From Fasciolopsis buskii (taxonomy: Eukaryota > Platyhelminthes > Trematoda > Plagiorchiida > Fasciolidae), in the NCBI GenBank assembly GCA_008360955.1, contig LUCM01009398.1, positions 1-64,000 on the forward strand: DNA of 64,000 nt, read 5' to 3'. A model generated the notes under the pieces. That model saw only the letters and a list, made by a program, of their open reading frames with translations, searched no databases and was not told the origin of the DNA. Shown one piece after another: positions 35,701 through 50,700 of the stretch; the first letter of the stretch is position 1; each line of letters starts with the position of its first letter. The position numbers and the translations under genes were made by a program.

Positions 35701-38700
35701 TAGTTGATCCTGTGAGGAAGTAACCACAACCAAAGCGCGCTGGTAAAAAGTTAGTGGTTTTCCAAACTGAATTGAACTGAACTGCCCTAATTGCTCCATG
35801 GTTTCTTGTTTTTACTCTGCGGGAAACCTAAATGTGCTAGGATGCGTACATTAATAAGACAATAGAATCGGTGGTGCCAGGCAAGGAAAAAAGCAAACGA
35901 AACTTTCGAGCTACCTGACTGTTATAAAACGCGCGCTTCTGACCCAGGTCGTTTTTATCCCTTACAGAAACAAAACATCTAATAAACACGCCCACATGCT
36001 TCCGTTTCATTCGCTGATTCATTTTCACCTTGGTCAGTTCATTCAGTGCACTTCCGTCATGTCTTATTTACAAAACGGTCATCTGAGATGGCCAGCTGAC
36101 AAACTGCTGATCATTTACGCGAAAAATATCTTCCCATCACCAGCACTTTTGACACTTACGACTGCCTAAAAGCTTGACAAAACATCCAAATCGATCAACA
36201 TCGTCTACCAATGTGCCACTTGCTGTGCGCGCTCACTGAATCGATTCTGTCCCAGGTCCCCAGGTCCACATCTGCTACCGAAGTTAGGAAGGTGGAAGAC
36301 AACGCGAAGATGTTGGACGTTTATTGTTATTTCAAACGAACTAACGATGAAGAATTGCTGAACTAATTAGTGAGTTCAGTGAACCAACGGTGGGTCACGT
36401 TTGGCAAAAGCAAAGAACAAATACGGCAGTGAACCATGGCCGGATAGTATCACGCTCACTTCAACATGCATGATACCAGAACTCCCAGAGTGGCTCCTTT
36501 TCTTGTAGATTATTCCTTATCATTTTTTCCTGTCTCATAAATCCCTTATTTAAATTTGATGATGCACTGAGTGTTGATAGCAGCACTAATTGTTGCTACT
36601 AAACCTTCAGTTTTTGGGTTGCCAAACCCACGGTTTCGTTTATTCTGCTGCTCCTGCGGAACAGGTGACCGTCTGCTGGTCGACTTACTTAAAAAAAACG
36701 AAAGCAACTTAGGCACTAAGCTTGGAAATTGAATTTTATGGTTTTGATGTCAAGAACTGCTACATACTTGCCACTTAGATCGGACTTTCACTCGTTGCTC
36801 CGCCTGGGTTTGACAGTGAGAAAACCACACATGGGGTGATTCTCCCTTGCAACTGACTTGTGTGACTATGTTGAAAAATGACAAACAACAATGAGTGGTT
36901 AATCAGGTTGTGTCCGTTCTCCAACAACGGAAAGAGCCAACATGTCGTCCTCTGTTTTCCGATTTCTCAACCCTAATGCTCACAGATCCTGGCCCATCAG
37001 GGCATGCGGGAACACGGGCGTGGCATTCGCTCGTGTTAATTCTGTTCGCTATGCTTTATTGTCTATACTACTTAATCGACAGATTCGACTTTGAGCCCTA
37101 ATGTTATCCAACGCTATCCGGTGGCCTGATGAACGGGTCTTTTTCAATCCTTTCACATTGCCAAGCTATATTTTTTTCTGATTAAGGGATGGAAACAAAT
37201 CCCTTCGGACACAGAGTCCTAATTTTACATTCGTCAATGCCTATTATTTGTGATAAGTTTGATCAGTGTGATCATCTACTCGCCACATAAAGAATTTCAC
37301 CTGCCGTTTGGCGTTTCATTGATCTCCAGCGTATTTATTTGGACGAAAACGCAGAGTGATTTTTCGTTTATGGATCTAACCGTACAGAGGAGAGGGAACC
37401 TCTTAAAATTAATAAACGTGCGCAAGCGTATAACACGAAAGCATTGACGGTATTGGGCTGCAGTAAAAAAAGAGAGACCAAAACCTACCAAGTCATAGAA
37501 CCACTGGGCTACTAATGGAGTGGCGTCTGGTAAGTGAGAGGAGATCACACTGTTGAACAACGTAGGCTCATGGCCGTAACGCATCATAGCCAAAGACGGA
37601 TTTATTGGAGCCATAAGCTGGATGGAATCCGACTTAGCTTCATTTTCGCAATGAATGGGGGCCGAATCCGGAGCTGCTTTGTAGGTATGGTCCGAATGCG
37701 ATGCTTCATGATTTCTAGAATCAGGCATCGAAAAATGAAGTACGAATAAAGCAAAACAGTCAAATAAGACTAAAAAGAAGCACCAGCTGACTCGGTTGCT
37801 TACCGATGTAAATCCGCCGAGTCTTTGACCAAGCTCGACTGTGGTTTAACATCAACAGGCCGAGGACCAACTTCGTGAGATTTGCGTACCCAAAGCTGAG
37901 TGGCGTTCGGATCAGCAGAATTCAAATCTAAACTCAGCAATCGATCTGCTGTGCGATGCCGAATTGGCACGGCGGCCGCATTACGTTGAGCATCGAGACC
38001 GATAATCACATCGTCCCCGGAGCCACGGGGTGCGGGTCCTAAAACACGCCGACGATCTGTGGAACCATCAATACGAGGTGTTGCCAACGCCTCGTACAGA
38101 TGTTGTTCTATCGGATGTCTTGTCTGAAATGCCTCATCTGACAAAAATGGAACCTCCATGATAACCGGATCATCAGGCACGCCCAAGGCTGAAAGCAAAT
38201 AGAGTGAATAAAATCAAGATTTGCGAAAATGGTGAGAGTATGCAGTACGATGAAATAGCTTCCGAATATCACAGCACCACAATCTTGTGATTTCGAGAAC
38301 GGGTGAACAAAAATGATTCTTGTAACGACAGCTAACAGTAAAAAGCACCGTTAAATCTGAGCAAAATACTCCGACTGCATAGACACAAATCTAGATTGTA
38401 TTTTGTGTACGAAAAAACTTATCCTAGGGTCACCTTTACGAAACTGCATAGATTTTTGAAATGTTTTGTTGGAAGGTTAAGCGGCCATGACAGAAAGAAG
38501 GGAAACTAAACAAATGGACTGGCGCTAAATTTATCCACAGGAAGAAAAAATAAAGGGAGAATTAGGAGCCCAAAACATTGTTTTACATGGAAAACAGGCG
38601 AAATTCGGAATGGCAAATTTATCAAACAACGAACTGGTTTTTCTAGATAAATAGGAAATTTTGCAGTTTTGGAGGCGGTCTGACTTCCTAAGCTGCAAAT

Positions 38701-41700
38701 CGATTGACTGTTGCAACAAAACAGAGATGGCGGAAAAATGAAAGCAAACATTTCGTTTTTTTTTATTTCCATGAAACAGCAAGTAATTTGCATTTCCAAA
38801 TACATTATTCGGAACAGTTAAGAATTAATGCAAATCCTTCCAGCATCAACCTTGAAAATCATTGCTAATTGACGGCAAAAATCAAAATCTAAGAGGAATT
38901 AAAAAGAAGATAAGACCTTCCATGACTAGATTTGAAAATAGCAGCAGTGTTACGTGGTAATGTTCACGAAAGGATTGAAGGCCAGATTCGGTGCACACGA
39001 GGCCAGAGACCGGCGACAGTTAGATCGAAACTGTACATAACATACTGGACGAGCATGGTTGAATATCCATACGTACTTATTACTAATTCCCATCTTTTGT
39101 TCTATCATGCACGTTTGTCTCTCGCAGTGCCATCCTATGTCTACTTGCCGCGGCTGAACGCCCTGACATGTCGTACCCGCTGCCGTCAACGTCTATTCTG
39201 ACTTACGCATTCTGTCAGAAGTTTTCGACTTAGCTTTCTAAACCATTTGACTGGGTCCCATTGCTTGCCCTCATCTTGTTCGGCTAGTGCAACTAGGAAG
39301 CGTCGCCAAATAGCACACTAATTGGTCAACGCGTACTATATAAGCGGCGTGTGAAGCACATATGCCTCCAATGGGACAATGACCGCCATCACGAACCTAG
39401 TTTAATGGCACGTCGACCAACCCATCAGTGACCGATGATGATCTGGAGCAAATGGTCATTGCTTGAGGCTATTAGTACACCTTTCAACGAGGAAGGGAAA
39501 CAAACGAAACTGAACACGCCCAGTTCTGCTTCAAAACCGTGCAACCTACAGATCTGTCCAGTCTACGCTTTATGGGTCCTCAGCGCGCACATCGAAGCTG
39601 CAAAAAATCCTAAACGTGCAGAAGATACTATCGAAAACGTGACTCAAGAATCTCCACACCTAGGTAATTGAAATTACATAATAAACCACATTTCACTAGA
39701 ACCAATAATCCCGTCACTAGAAATAATAACTTCGACGATTTGCAACAGAACATCCGCAACGGAATATTTTACTTTGTTCGCCAGACGCTAAAACAACCTT
39801 AGAAAATTGTATACCGACCCCAATCCACAAGCCCAAAAGGGTTGGAAAACCACCATCACGTGTAATGTTGGAAAACCGCGAACCAGAAAATCACGTGCGG
39901 TTTATGAAAAGATAAAAATTCATACTGGAAGGCTGAGGGCAGACGGTGGGACTTTTCGGGAGATCACAATACTATGGTCGATTTCCAAAGCAATATGGGT
40001 GTTGGGACCCTGTTACGCTTATTTGACTGATATCTCTCGTACGTCAACTGCAAAGGATATATTCTCATTCCTAGCCAGAAAATCTATGTGATGAATAACC
40101 TATGCCCAACTTAATATTTAACCCATACTCATTCTTTATATCAAGCTGCCTTATTAAGAAGAACTGACACTATCAATGAATTTTAAAAAAATGTTTTTTT
40201 TAATTATTTTACAATACTTGTCTTCTAATTCCAAACTGTACAAGTCGAGCTGACCAATTTTCGTCACAGTTTCCTCCAATTTGTCCGACAAATCTACCAT
40301 TCGAGTATAAAATTAATCAGCAATCAAAAATTCCACGAAAAAGGCTTACGACAAAGCTTTCGATAACGGTAGGCACGTCGATGTCATTGTTGGTTCCACG
40401 GACCATTAAAATGGGTTCGCGATACCGATCGTCGTCCCACTGGTGGCATATGTGGCGACGCTTCTTAGTATGTATATTCTTCCTAGTTTGCTGGTATTAC
40501 CGCATTTCTGCCTATTTTCACCATGTGTTTTCGCTGGATCAGTATTGCAATCAATTAGCTAGAAGCGGGGGGCTACACAAGAGACAACGAAGTTTACGTG
40601 TAACATTGACGGCCACTAATCCTTGTTACTACATCACTGAGAGTGAATAGAATGAAAACAGACATACCGCACCGTCATGGATAAGCGGAATTGACATCAA
40701 TGAAATTAAGAAAGCCATATGACCACATTGGAGGTGTTTCTGTGGACCAAACGACACCGGATTACAGCTGATCGTCAAAGTGAGCGACGATGAAGAGCTT
40801 AACTCCGTTAACCTTGAAATAATCAACGATTTGATGGTCAATGACCGAAACCCAAGGAATTTATGCTTTCTCATAATAAGTTGCTAAACAAGTATCAGAT
40901 TCCTAGCAAGGATGAAACAGCTGTGCAGTGCTTCCATGGTTTCTTATGGGAGAGTTGAGCGATGATATCAAATGGTGAATTATTTCATGAAAATATCACT
41001 AGGTGCATCGCCACCACTCGCAAGCCATAGTTCAAGTCTCAGTTTGGGCCACAGACGATTTATCATAAGTTAATGTCTCCACCGTTCTTACTGATCAGTT
41101 GAGCATCGGTAATGCATGATAAAATTGTTGCACAAATAAATATTCCATTTTACTAAAAATAACAACTGGATTAGATGGGACCAAGTACTCCAGAGACCGT
41201 GCAGCAAAGTGAGTCGAGTGCTCCAATGAGACCGCGGAAAATTGCACAGAATTAAGATGAACAATTAAGAAAACCATAGGCCTATCGCTGTCGTGATTAT
41301 GAGACTGATCACTGTGGTCGGGAAAGTTTTGTTAAGTTGCGCTTTGAAAGTGTAGATGACGACTCAAATGACCAACCCTTGAGAGACAGTGAAGATATGG
41401 AATCGTGATACCAGTACTCAAACCAGGAATCAACACAAATGTAAAAAAACTGCACTGATTGCATCAATCAATAAGATCCGCGAGAAAGTCTGCCATTACC
41501 GACGATCTAAGCCGTTTAGCGCACCGTTTGACGGGTGTGTGTTGACCGTCATAGATCGACAGGTAAGAATCATTTTGATTGACTGCGGATCTACCATATG
41601 ATATTTTGACAGATTTGCTTAATTTCACATCGAATATCAAAACGCTGCTTTGGTTCGTCCTAGGTCATTCGAATTGCTTTCTGAATAACCGAATCCATTG

Positions 41701-44700
41701 CTTTTTAAATCAGGAAAGGGTTGATATCATTCCATTCGTCTATGTTGCGCAACAACCGAGCAGTTCGAACAGACGTTGATCAGGTCTCGCGGTGACGATC
41801 CATTTTGATTACTTACGTCTACCAATTTCAATGATTATTCGCCATATGCAGCATCATTTTAAAGTTAGCTTTCTAGGGATGCAGGAAGGGAACGTGTAAA
41901 AATCTCGAAAACCGCTAACCTTCAATTAGGTCCGCATCGTGTGCACTGTCCTGCCGAGAACTGGAATGAAAGACCAAATGAAAGGCGAATGAACTGGGCG
42001 TCCAAATAGAAGGATGCATACAAAATTTAACTTCATCCCCAGAACTCTCTAAGTTATTATCTGAAGTTCTTTCAACAGCTATCCCCATTTCGTTTGCCAT
42101 GGGCGAGTTGATGCTGGAAAAACCAGGGCACAGCACTGTAAAATTACTGGTAGTGCGAAAGTGGAAAAGAGGTCTGTCACAAACAGTCAGGATGGAGAAG
42201 TTGACGGTTCTTCCAAAAGAACATCAAGGAAACAGGTACCTGTGAATCATCATCCAGGTTGCTGACCGAAATTACTAGTAGCTCGACGCTGTAGATTTTT
42301 GTCCCAAACGAAGATAAAATTAGTTCGTACATTGAAAACAAGTATGCAAATTTTACTTTCTCCCTGTTTTTAACTGGGAGCCGCCTTTAAGTCTGCTTTT
42401 CGTTCTATCAGAAAGCAACTAATAATAACAATAATGATAACGAAAGTATGAATAATATGATAGTAATGTCAACGGTACTTTCACTATTTATTAATTACGC
42501 AGTAAATGCACACTGTTCCAGGAGAAGGACTACAGTTATTGAAAGGTTGAGAACGCGAGGATTTTGCATGAGTAAGAACATGATAGGAAATAGTTCATTT
42601 TTTCCTGAGATTAGAACGTCTTCAACACCAACGTAACTATCGAATCGGCTGAGGCAGAATTCAGTCAGCTTGTATTGAGGCGGTTCAATAAGAAACCGCA
42701 ACAACTTCGGTTTCTAACTCTGATGTATGCGCTACAGTCGTCGATTTTGGAACGAAACGGTTGACTTCAATAATACAAAGTTATCGGTTCTGATGACACT
42801 TCACCAATGTACTTGGAATCTATTAAAAAACGTTTAGCATGTTATAACTTGTCCACTACGGGTAGGATTCGAATCAACGCTCCTAAGGAGCGAAAACACC
42901 ATAGCCTACGACATATCTCATTTGGACCGTAGGGCTACCGCGTATAAGCATACGGTACACATGGGAGCGAAATCGCGATCCGAATATCGACAAAGAGTTC
43001 TGATCAGGCATTTGCTCATTCAGTGTTTGAGAAGACGGACACATTGAAGCCTGTTGGAAGTGAGCTATGTATCAACTGATTCAAACCAGTAGAATGCGCG
43101 GATACATTTCGGTAAGAGTAACAAACCAAGGAGTAATTTAGGATTATTTACAATGTTTACATCAGTGGTGTCATGAAACTGTACTAAGTGGTGTCAAAAC
43201 GATCAGAACGGCCAACTGTAACTGATCTCTTATCCAAAATCACCTTGTCACGCGGGTCAATGAGAGGAAATTTCTTGCGGGTAGAGAAATCAACCGGTGA
43301 AAAATTGGAATTTTACACTGTCACCTTTTAGAATTGATCAGCTGAGCTGGTTTATCCGTCCCGTCAGTTTCCGAGGTCCACGTTGATGGGACTTCTGATG
43401 GTGTTATTCCGAAAGCAGTGGCACCGCCGGTACCAACTTGATTTGATGCGTAGTGCAGTAGAAAATCGACCGGTTCACCTAAACTGTCACAAGTTTGCGC
43501 GGATGATACAGAGACACCAAGAGTTGTCGTCAGTGGTTGTGGAGAGTGTGGGCTGCGTTTGGACATCTCACCCAAGGAATCACCTCGCTTTCGCCGAATA
43601 GCGATTGTGTGAGACACGGCATGCGGCGGATGTGCCGGCGATCCTGGGGGTGAAACAGTTTCTTCGTGTAAGAACAGATCATCGTGATGTCGCGCACAGC
43701 GTGGCATCATTACACTGCTTTGTGGAGCAGGGAGATTGTTCCACAGGCTGGTGGAGTTCAGCACACGGGGCTGGAGCGTCTGTTCGATCATTGAGGGGTT
43801 GAATGTAACTTGTGATTGGAGTGTGCTGGTAGTCATTGTATCACTCCTTAAAATACTCAAGTCCGAAGTATTACGGTCTGATTTCAAACAAAAAAGCAAG
43901 AAAAAGAAATTGAAAATAATCGAACAGAACGTCTTTAGATGAAAATTTTCTATATTTAACTAAGATAAAACGATAGAAGCGGGACTCGAACCTAGAGCCT
44001 CTAGTTCTGGTATTCTCCTCAGCACATTTTACAATACAACTTCAAATAGTTCGGTTAATTCAACCGGGCATTAAGTTGGCACCTCGGTGCCTTTACTTGC
44101 TATCTCAATCTCGTTGATTCTATTATTTAGAACCCACAAGTAAAAACACAAGGGTTAACTAAACGGTAGATTACACGTTTGACCATAGAAGACGCCACTT
44201 CGCGTGTTCAACAGTTTGCCATGCGATCCGTCCGGTTTCGATCTTGCAGCTCCACGTGTTTACGGTGATCTCAACAAACAGCTTAGTCTTCTGGATGCAG
44301 CTGCTTCATACCGCAGACTGGCTACATGCCTACTTCCAATTGCCACTGTCTAACTCACGGAACATCAGCCAACAGAGTGTTTTCAAGCGACATGAGCGAA
44401 GCCTAAAAATGTGCACCGTTTACACAAGGTGTGCATCCATCCTCTACCTGTAATCACTATGTCTTTGATGTGCGAATTTGAAAACGGGTGAGTAGTAAAA
44501 TTTATTAATGGCTGAGGCATGCTGCGCAAAATGCCATTAGAAATATACCGCCCTTCCCCTGCATGTAAGCGACTGAATGAAATAACATGACTAAATTTGA
44601 CAAGATAACAAGGCACATTATTACACTGGTCACGAATATGGAACAAGTCTAGGATTGTGTTACAAACACTGCTGCACACTCCCTATTCCCCTTGGATATT

Positions 44701-47700
44701 CATTCATTTCATAGACATATGTAACCTTGGGGAAATGCAGCGGTCAGTGCGGCTTGCCTTGCTGTTTAATGCTGAACGATGTTGATGATGATGATTAAAA
44801 TTATCCCATCTTCAGCCACACATCAGTGAACTCAGATGGGAGTTCAGCTTCGCGCTGTAACAGCGTTGCTTTGTCACATGGATTTTAGGGAATAACTTTG
44901 TACGTGCGAAATGGGTTGAATATCCTTTGTTGAGATCCCTGAGATTGGTTTAATTACTTCCCGGGGAGCTCCAAGCCCTGTTCGGGTGAGAATTAGCAAG
45001 TGAGATTTGTTTCATTGTGTTGGCTATAACGGTATTCTTTTCAATCTCGCTTGTGTTGGTCCAGCCCCAGTCAAGCAACATAGAGCTCCTTGTGAAGAAT
45101 GTGCCAAAACAGGTGTTACTGAATATGTATTAAACTAAAGGACCAATGTCACAGTAGACAATCGGCATACATTTGCTGCCAAAATATACGTAGCTTTTAT
45201 GGGAAGATCGACCGGTGTTGGTTGTGTGGGCATGTACACAACCAATGATGCTGTGAAACGAACCTTAGAGTGAGCCCGTGTGTTCAATACTCGTGGAAAC
45301 AAAAACTGATGTTTTTGGACGTTTACCCATCCTATCAGACAGTTGTTAGTTTGTAAATTTAACCCCATGGTTTGTCTGGGTATATTTTTGCTAACGGATA
45401 ACAGATTCTGAAGGTGCATGTTTAGTATTTAACAAGATGTCAATCGCCACATGATGTGGCGTTTGGATTGTTATGTGTTGCAAACAAATTTGATCTGTCC
45501 ATTAAGAACCGTAATATACTTACACTACATTCTAAGCTGGTCCTTACGCGACTTAATTTCAGTGATTTTTCGACAGCGTTTAGCTGAGATCCTAAGGGTG
45601 AGGTCTGAGAAAATTTCCAGCCAATACAGTCTCTGCATCAGACCGTTATTCCGAACCACTGGGAAACGATAGGTGTTCAAACTGGCCCAATGACAGATCC
45701 TTCAGCTTGAATCGTCCGGCTTCCAGGTAGTTTGGTCTGCAGTTTTTGCACAGCTTTGTTTTGAAGAGTCTTGTATGAAGTACGGAAACGTAATGGTCGA
45801 GTTCTGAATAGCAATTTAAGGTATTTTATTGTTTTCAGAAGGCTTGGGTTATCTGGTTATCCGAGGAGGATAAATTTTTAAAACCTACGACGTTCCTCAA
45901 AGCCAAGCTTGTGTACAAACAATCTCATTTTGCCGGTATCTTTCAACAAGACACGAACAACAATGAACATATTCTCACATTTTGTATATCACGATTAGAC
46001 TGTGGTTTCTGCCTGTTAGTCGAATCTGAGTTGTTTGGTGGAATTGAAGTTATCATTGATCAGATCTGTTTGCTCACTGATGTGTTGAACGGTCTCATTT
46101 TTTATGCAGACGATATGATGAGCTTATCTCGCAGTTAAAGTATTTTAATGATGGCTCCCGTTTTGATTGAGTACACCTTCTATTGATATGAGTTGATTAT
46201 CGTAGATCTTTCCGTAATCTTTGCAATTGTTTGAAATATGCCCTATCCTTGTCTCGTTGTAACATCTTTAATAACCCTTAAATTCTGGCAATGCTCATCC
46301 GATCGAATTCAAGAACCGTGTCTGAGGCGTCGAGTAGTGCTTTGGAAATCAGTGTGGTTGGCATAGTGCACAAGCGGACCTTCCATTTATGCCTGCAAGT
46401 GGGACGATGCAGGTGGATATCAGTGTTAAGTAAAAAATAAAGGCCACCGAGAAGATTTTCTGAAACTTCACAATGTTGCTAGACAGTTGGACAACCGAAC
46501 TCTTTTTTAAAAATGGCAGGGAAGTCCTAGCATGAAAGTTAGCAAAACTACGGTCGACCTGGGAAAATGAGCAGATAACTAGAGACTGGTTGGAATCGGT
46601 GGCCGTACCGTTTTGCAACATGATAAATGCTGTGGTGAAAATTAGAGATATTAGTTTGGAAAATAATGCATTTAAACTGCTCACGGTGGTTACATCTTAT
46701 ATCTTGCCGGGCGATCGCCTCTCGAATATAGGCTCCATTGTGATTCATCAATTTGAGACATCCGTGGTGTCGGCATGACATCCGATTATCGATGAAGAGT
46801 CGAGTTCTCACAGCAAAATTAACTCCGGTCTTACATATCAATCAGAAACACGGTTGCTGAGGACAAAATATGTGAACACCGATGGCGTTTGAACACCGGT
46901 GTACTTAGTATTGCTAGAGCTTGGCGGGGAAATTCACTGGCAAACGCAGAGATTGGGCTTAACATATTGCATCATAGAGTTGATTCGATCGAACAGGCAC
47001 TGAGTAAGAATTAGTTAAGGAGATCGGAGCGCGTGTTACACGTGCCTGCAAATCGACTGCCTGCTATTCTCCGAGGGAGATTGTGGGTGAAGAACGGTTG
47101 AAGATGGTCAATCCAACGACAAGATATGAAAACTACCATAAACTGACTGTCCCGAATATATCGAGTTAGATCACATGAGATCCGCCAAAATGACCATGCC
47201 GTTCTGACAACACCGTTTCGTGACTCCTTCTAGAACATTTCCACGGGTAAATGAAATTTATCGCCCAGCATGTTCGTCGATGATTCTGGATATCGTGAAA
47301 CCCCACTTAATCTCTGGAAAATCGTCATGAGAACATCAACTCGGAGAACAAGTAGATACACGCAAGAGAACAGAACTGAATTCGCAAAAGGGTGACAACA
47401 CGAAATAATCTAGCTCCAGCAAGGAATAGGGCAAGGTAAGGAAATCTTAGGCCTAACTTCAGTTCTTCCAAAGGTGCATGTTCAATAAATTCTTATAGCA
47501 ACGCCGGTAACTGATATCTGAGAATAGCTGAAGACCAGCAGAAAAAAATAACTTACACACATTGCTCGCAGGCGACACAGATCGCTGAGAGGCCAATCCT
47601 GCATTAGCACGAGATTTCGCGTTGACTAAACCAATAGACCGTAATATTTCACTCAGATAAACCCCTGATTGCGCTGGTGCTCTTCGATCTGATTCGACCG

Positions 47701-50700
47701 GTGTCACATCGGCAACAAGAGATTTGTTTTGTTCCGATTTGGACACGTTGATCTGTGTTTGGTTCAAATCCGGATTACGATTGTCTGAAACAGCGTTATC
47801 AGCGGCGGAAACAGCGTCAGCCACATCAGCGATTGCGGTGGTATTTGCAGTTGTTCTGACATGATCAGCTCTGATCGCATCGGAATCAAAAACCACAGTG
47901 GGAGGTGTCGCGTCGGTGAGAGAAGAGCGGCCTATGGAACGAGCAGTCGATCTGAAGCGTTCGGATTCCGTAGGCAATTGGCCATAGATAGACCGTAGCA
48001 TGGACCAAAACTGGACCAGCTGAAATAGAATGATAAGTTTTAGAAAATTGCACGGAATACAACGCACATAAAAAAATTCGGCAAGTTGTTTGATAGTTGA
48101 TGTGACAATGGTAAAAAAGTGCGGAGGCTTTTACTTGCTCCTTCTTTACCCTCACACGTGCACGGTACGTAACACAGTGAACGGTTAGGAAGAATGGGGA
48201 ATCCAGACCCAGAAATTGATATTAGTAGAATATAAGTAATCCTCTACGAATGGTCCGATTTAAGCCATTTATCTATCTACTGAGATGGGAATTCATTTTC
48301 AAGCGACAGTGATCGAGTACTTGCCATCTCGCAATGAAACAATCACACTCTCGGATACCTCATCTGACAGTCTATAAATGACCGCGGAGCCAATTCTTGG
48401 AAACGAATGCACATCGCCGCATCTTTGAAAATAAAAAAGATTACAGAATCCAAGATTCACACTTGATTTGGTGGCAGATTGAGTCCCTGTCTAACTTCCG
48501 GTTGTCGTAAGTTTACCATGCTGACTTACACATTCAATGGCGAGAATCGGCGTGAAAGTCTGCACGCTTTCAACAAGTGAGTCGTTACCGGAAGATTGAT
48601 TTCCCAGCAATCGTACAGAGAGATGGATCATATGCGTTTAAAATAGACATTACAGCCAACCCAGACGTGCTGACACGATGCCCGCTAATCAACTCCTTAG
48701 TGGAAACAACAGCAGATTTCTACGGCAAGGCGCTCGACTGTTATGCGGGAAAAAACAGAAAGCTGAGAAATGTGCTACGGATGATGACAGTATTAATCAC
48801 GTCTTCATCCATCTTTCTAACTATTCACCACTTACATTTGTACAAGGAGAAGGTATGCCAGTTTCATATTTTTCTAGGGAAGAGAAGTTTGATATTCTGG
48901 GTACCATAAACCGTTCTCATCTCTTTCAAGGCACGGTGCTGTGGCTCCGGGTGATACATTCACTTCTCTAATCAATACATTTGTAAGTTTATCTTCTACC
49001 CCTGACTGCCGGAAACCCGTCAATATTGTTCCTATCCCAAAATCTAGTGATTCTTCTGCTTTAGCTAAACACTCGCTTGTTGCCTTGATGTCTTCCGGGC
49101 TCAAACTGATTGTGCTTCTTCTATGAATTCTTCTCACCACCCTTTCAATTTGCTTACATATCTAACCAATTCACTCTGGACGTTGATGCCCCTTTTGTTC
49201 ATTATACCTGTAAGTCATTAGGCGCATCGAAGAAATACATATGCTTCGCCTTTTTAGATTATTCGTTCGCATTCGATTCTGTTCCATGGTCTCTTATACT
49301 TCACAAACGGGAAGCATTTGATTGGTATGGCTGTTTGATTACTTTACCAACCGAGCTCAGTACACAAGACTAGGTGTTTAAAAAAAATCGTTGATGAACG
49401 ATTCATGTGAGCTTCAGAGTGCTCTTATTCTACGGTCTCTTCTCTAAGTACACCGGTAACTTATCAGCTAGTCCCCTCCTGTCACCTGTTTAAGTATGCT
49501 GATGGTGTTGCCCTCTCTCAAGCCGTTTCCAGCCACAATAACTCGAAGATTTCCACCAACTTGTTCCTTATTTACGATTTTTTTAGTACAAGGCGGTTTA
49601 AATCTTGACACATCCAAGTGGCTTTAATGTCCAATCGCTCTCAGCACAGATGCTCATCTGAACCGTCGTATATCAATCCAGAAACATATAGCCGGGTTGA
49701 TTCGGAGGAATATTTAGAGGCTCCTATTGAAAAACTCTAAGATGGACTTCACACATTTCCAACTGTTAAGAATATTTGAGGGTTATCGTTTCAAATCAGG
49801 AGGGTCAAACGCTACAAGGTGAAATGGACCACCACCTAACGTCTTGCTCATCTCCTGTTACCATTGTAAGTTTACCTAAGAAGCACTTTAGAATTCTCCG
49901 CCAGGAACTGTCAATTATTGGCCGTGTGTTTCATAACACAGAATGAATCATCCATTAAACTGTGATCAATACCTATCCACATGTCAAGAGTTTGCTCACA
50001 AGATACTTTTAGACCCCCCTCATTCTCTGCATGGTGATCTTTATCATATTCCCATACCTTCCAAAATCAATATCTATGAAAAATCCATTGTCACTTAATT
50101 AGCACACATCCTGACAAACTGGGATCGTGTCTCAGCCAACTTCCTGAGCAATTCATAATAAATGTTCAAGTCATTCATTCAACGAGTTTTTTCTTCCAAT
50201 TGTTAGTTTTTACAAGGTGATCAGTTTAACTGTTTTGTTGTTTTTACTGTTATTTTCAATTGAAATGCGAACGTCTATGTACATAACAGTCTGTATAACA
50301 CAATGCAACATGATAAGAACGGCCGAACATTCGAAAACGTTTTGAATTCATTCATTTTCCACAGTAATAGTACTGTATCGAAAGAATTCTCGGTTTCCAA
50401 TGCTGTGGATACCGGGATTTCACGCGCTACTTTATTGTGCGGTCAAAAATCAAGGCTCGCGAACGACAGATCCGTTAGCCTTGCATGAAATTAATGGCAC
50501 TTAAATCTGGTAGTGGTAAACTGGTCGTGAAATTTCTTGTCCACCTCGGGAACACTTACACAATCGTGATGGACTCGCGGCCGAGTCAAACGCCAGTGAC
50601 CAGGCCGCAAAAGACACGATGGATGAGGAACACTGCCTCTGTGATTATTTCAATTAAGAACTAGGCCGTTATTCTCCGGTAGACGGGTCACCTTTTTCGT

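Noticed and set aside
37297..37488. C-terminal part of the minus frame at 37,728-37,297 as WDR24 coding
   Set aside because: The exon ends at a donor at 37,488; the remainder is intronic readthrough without similarity.
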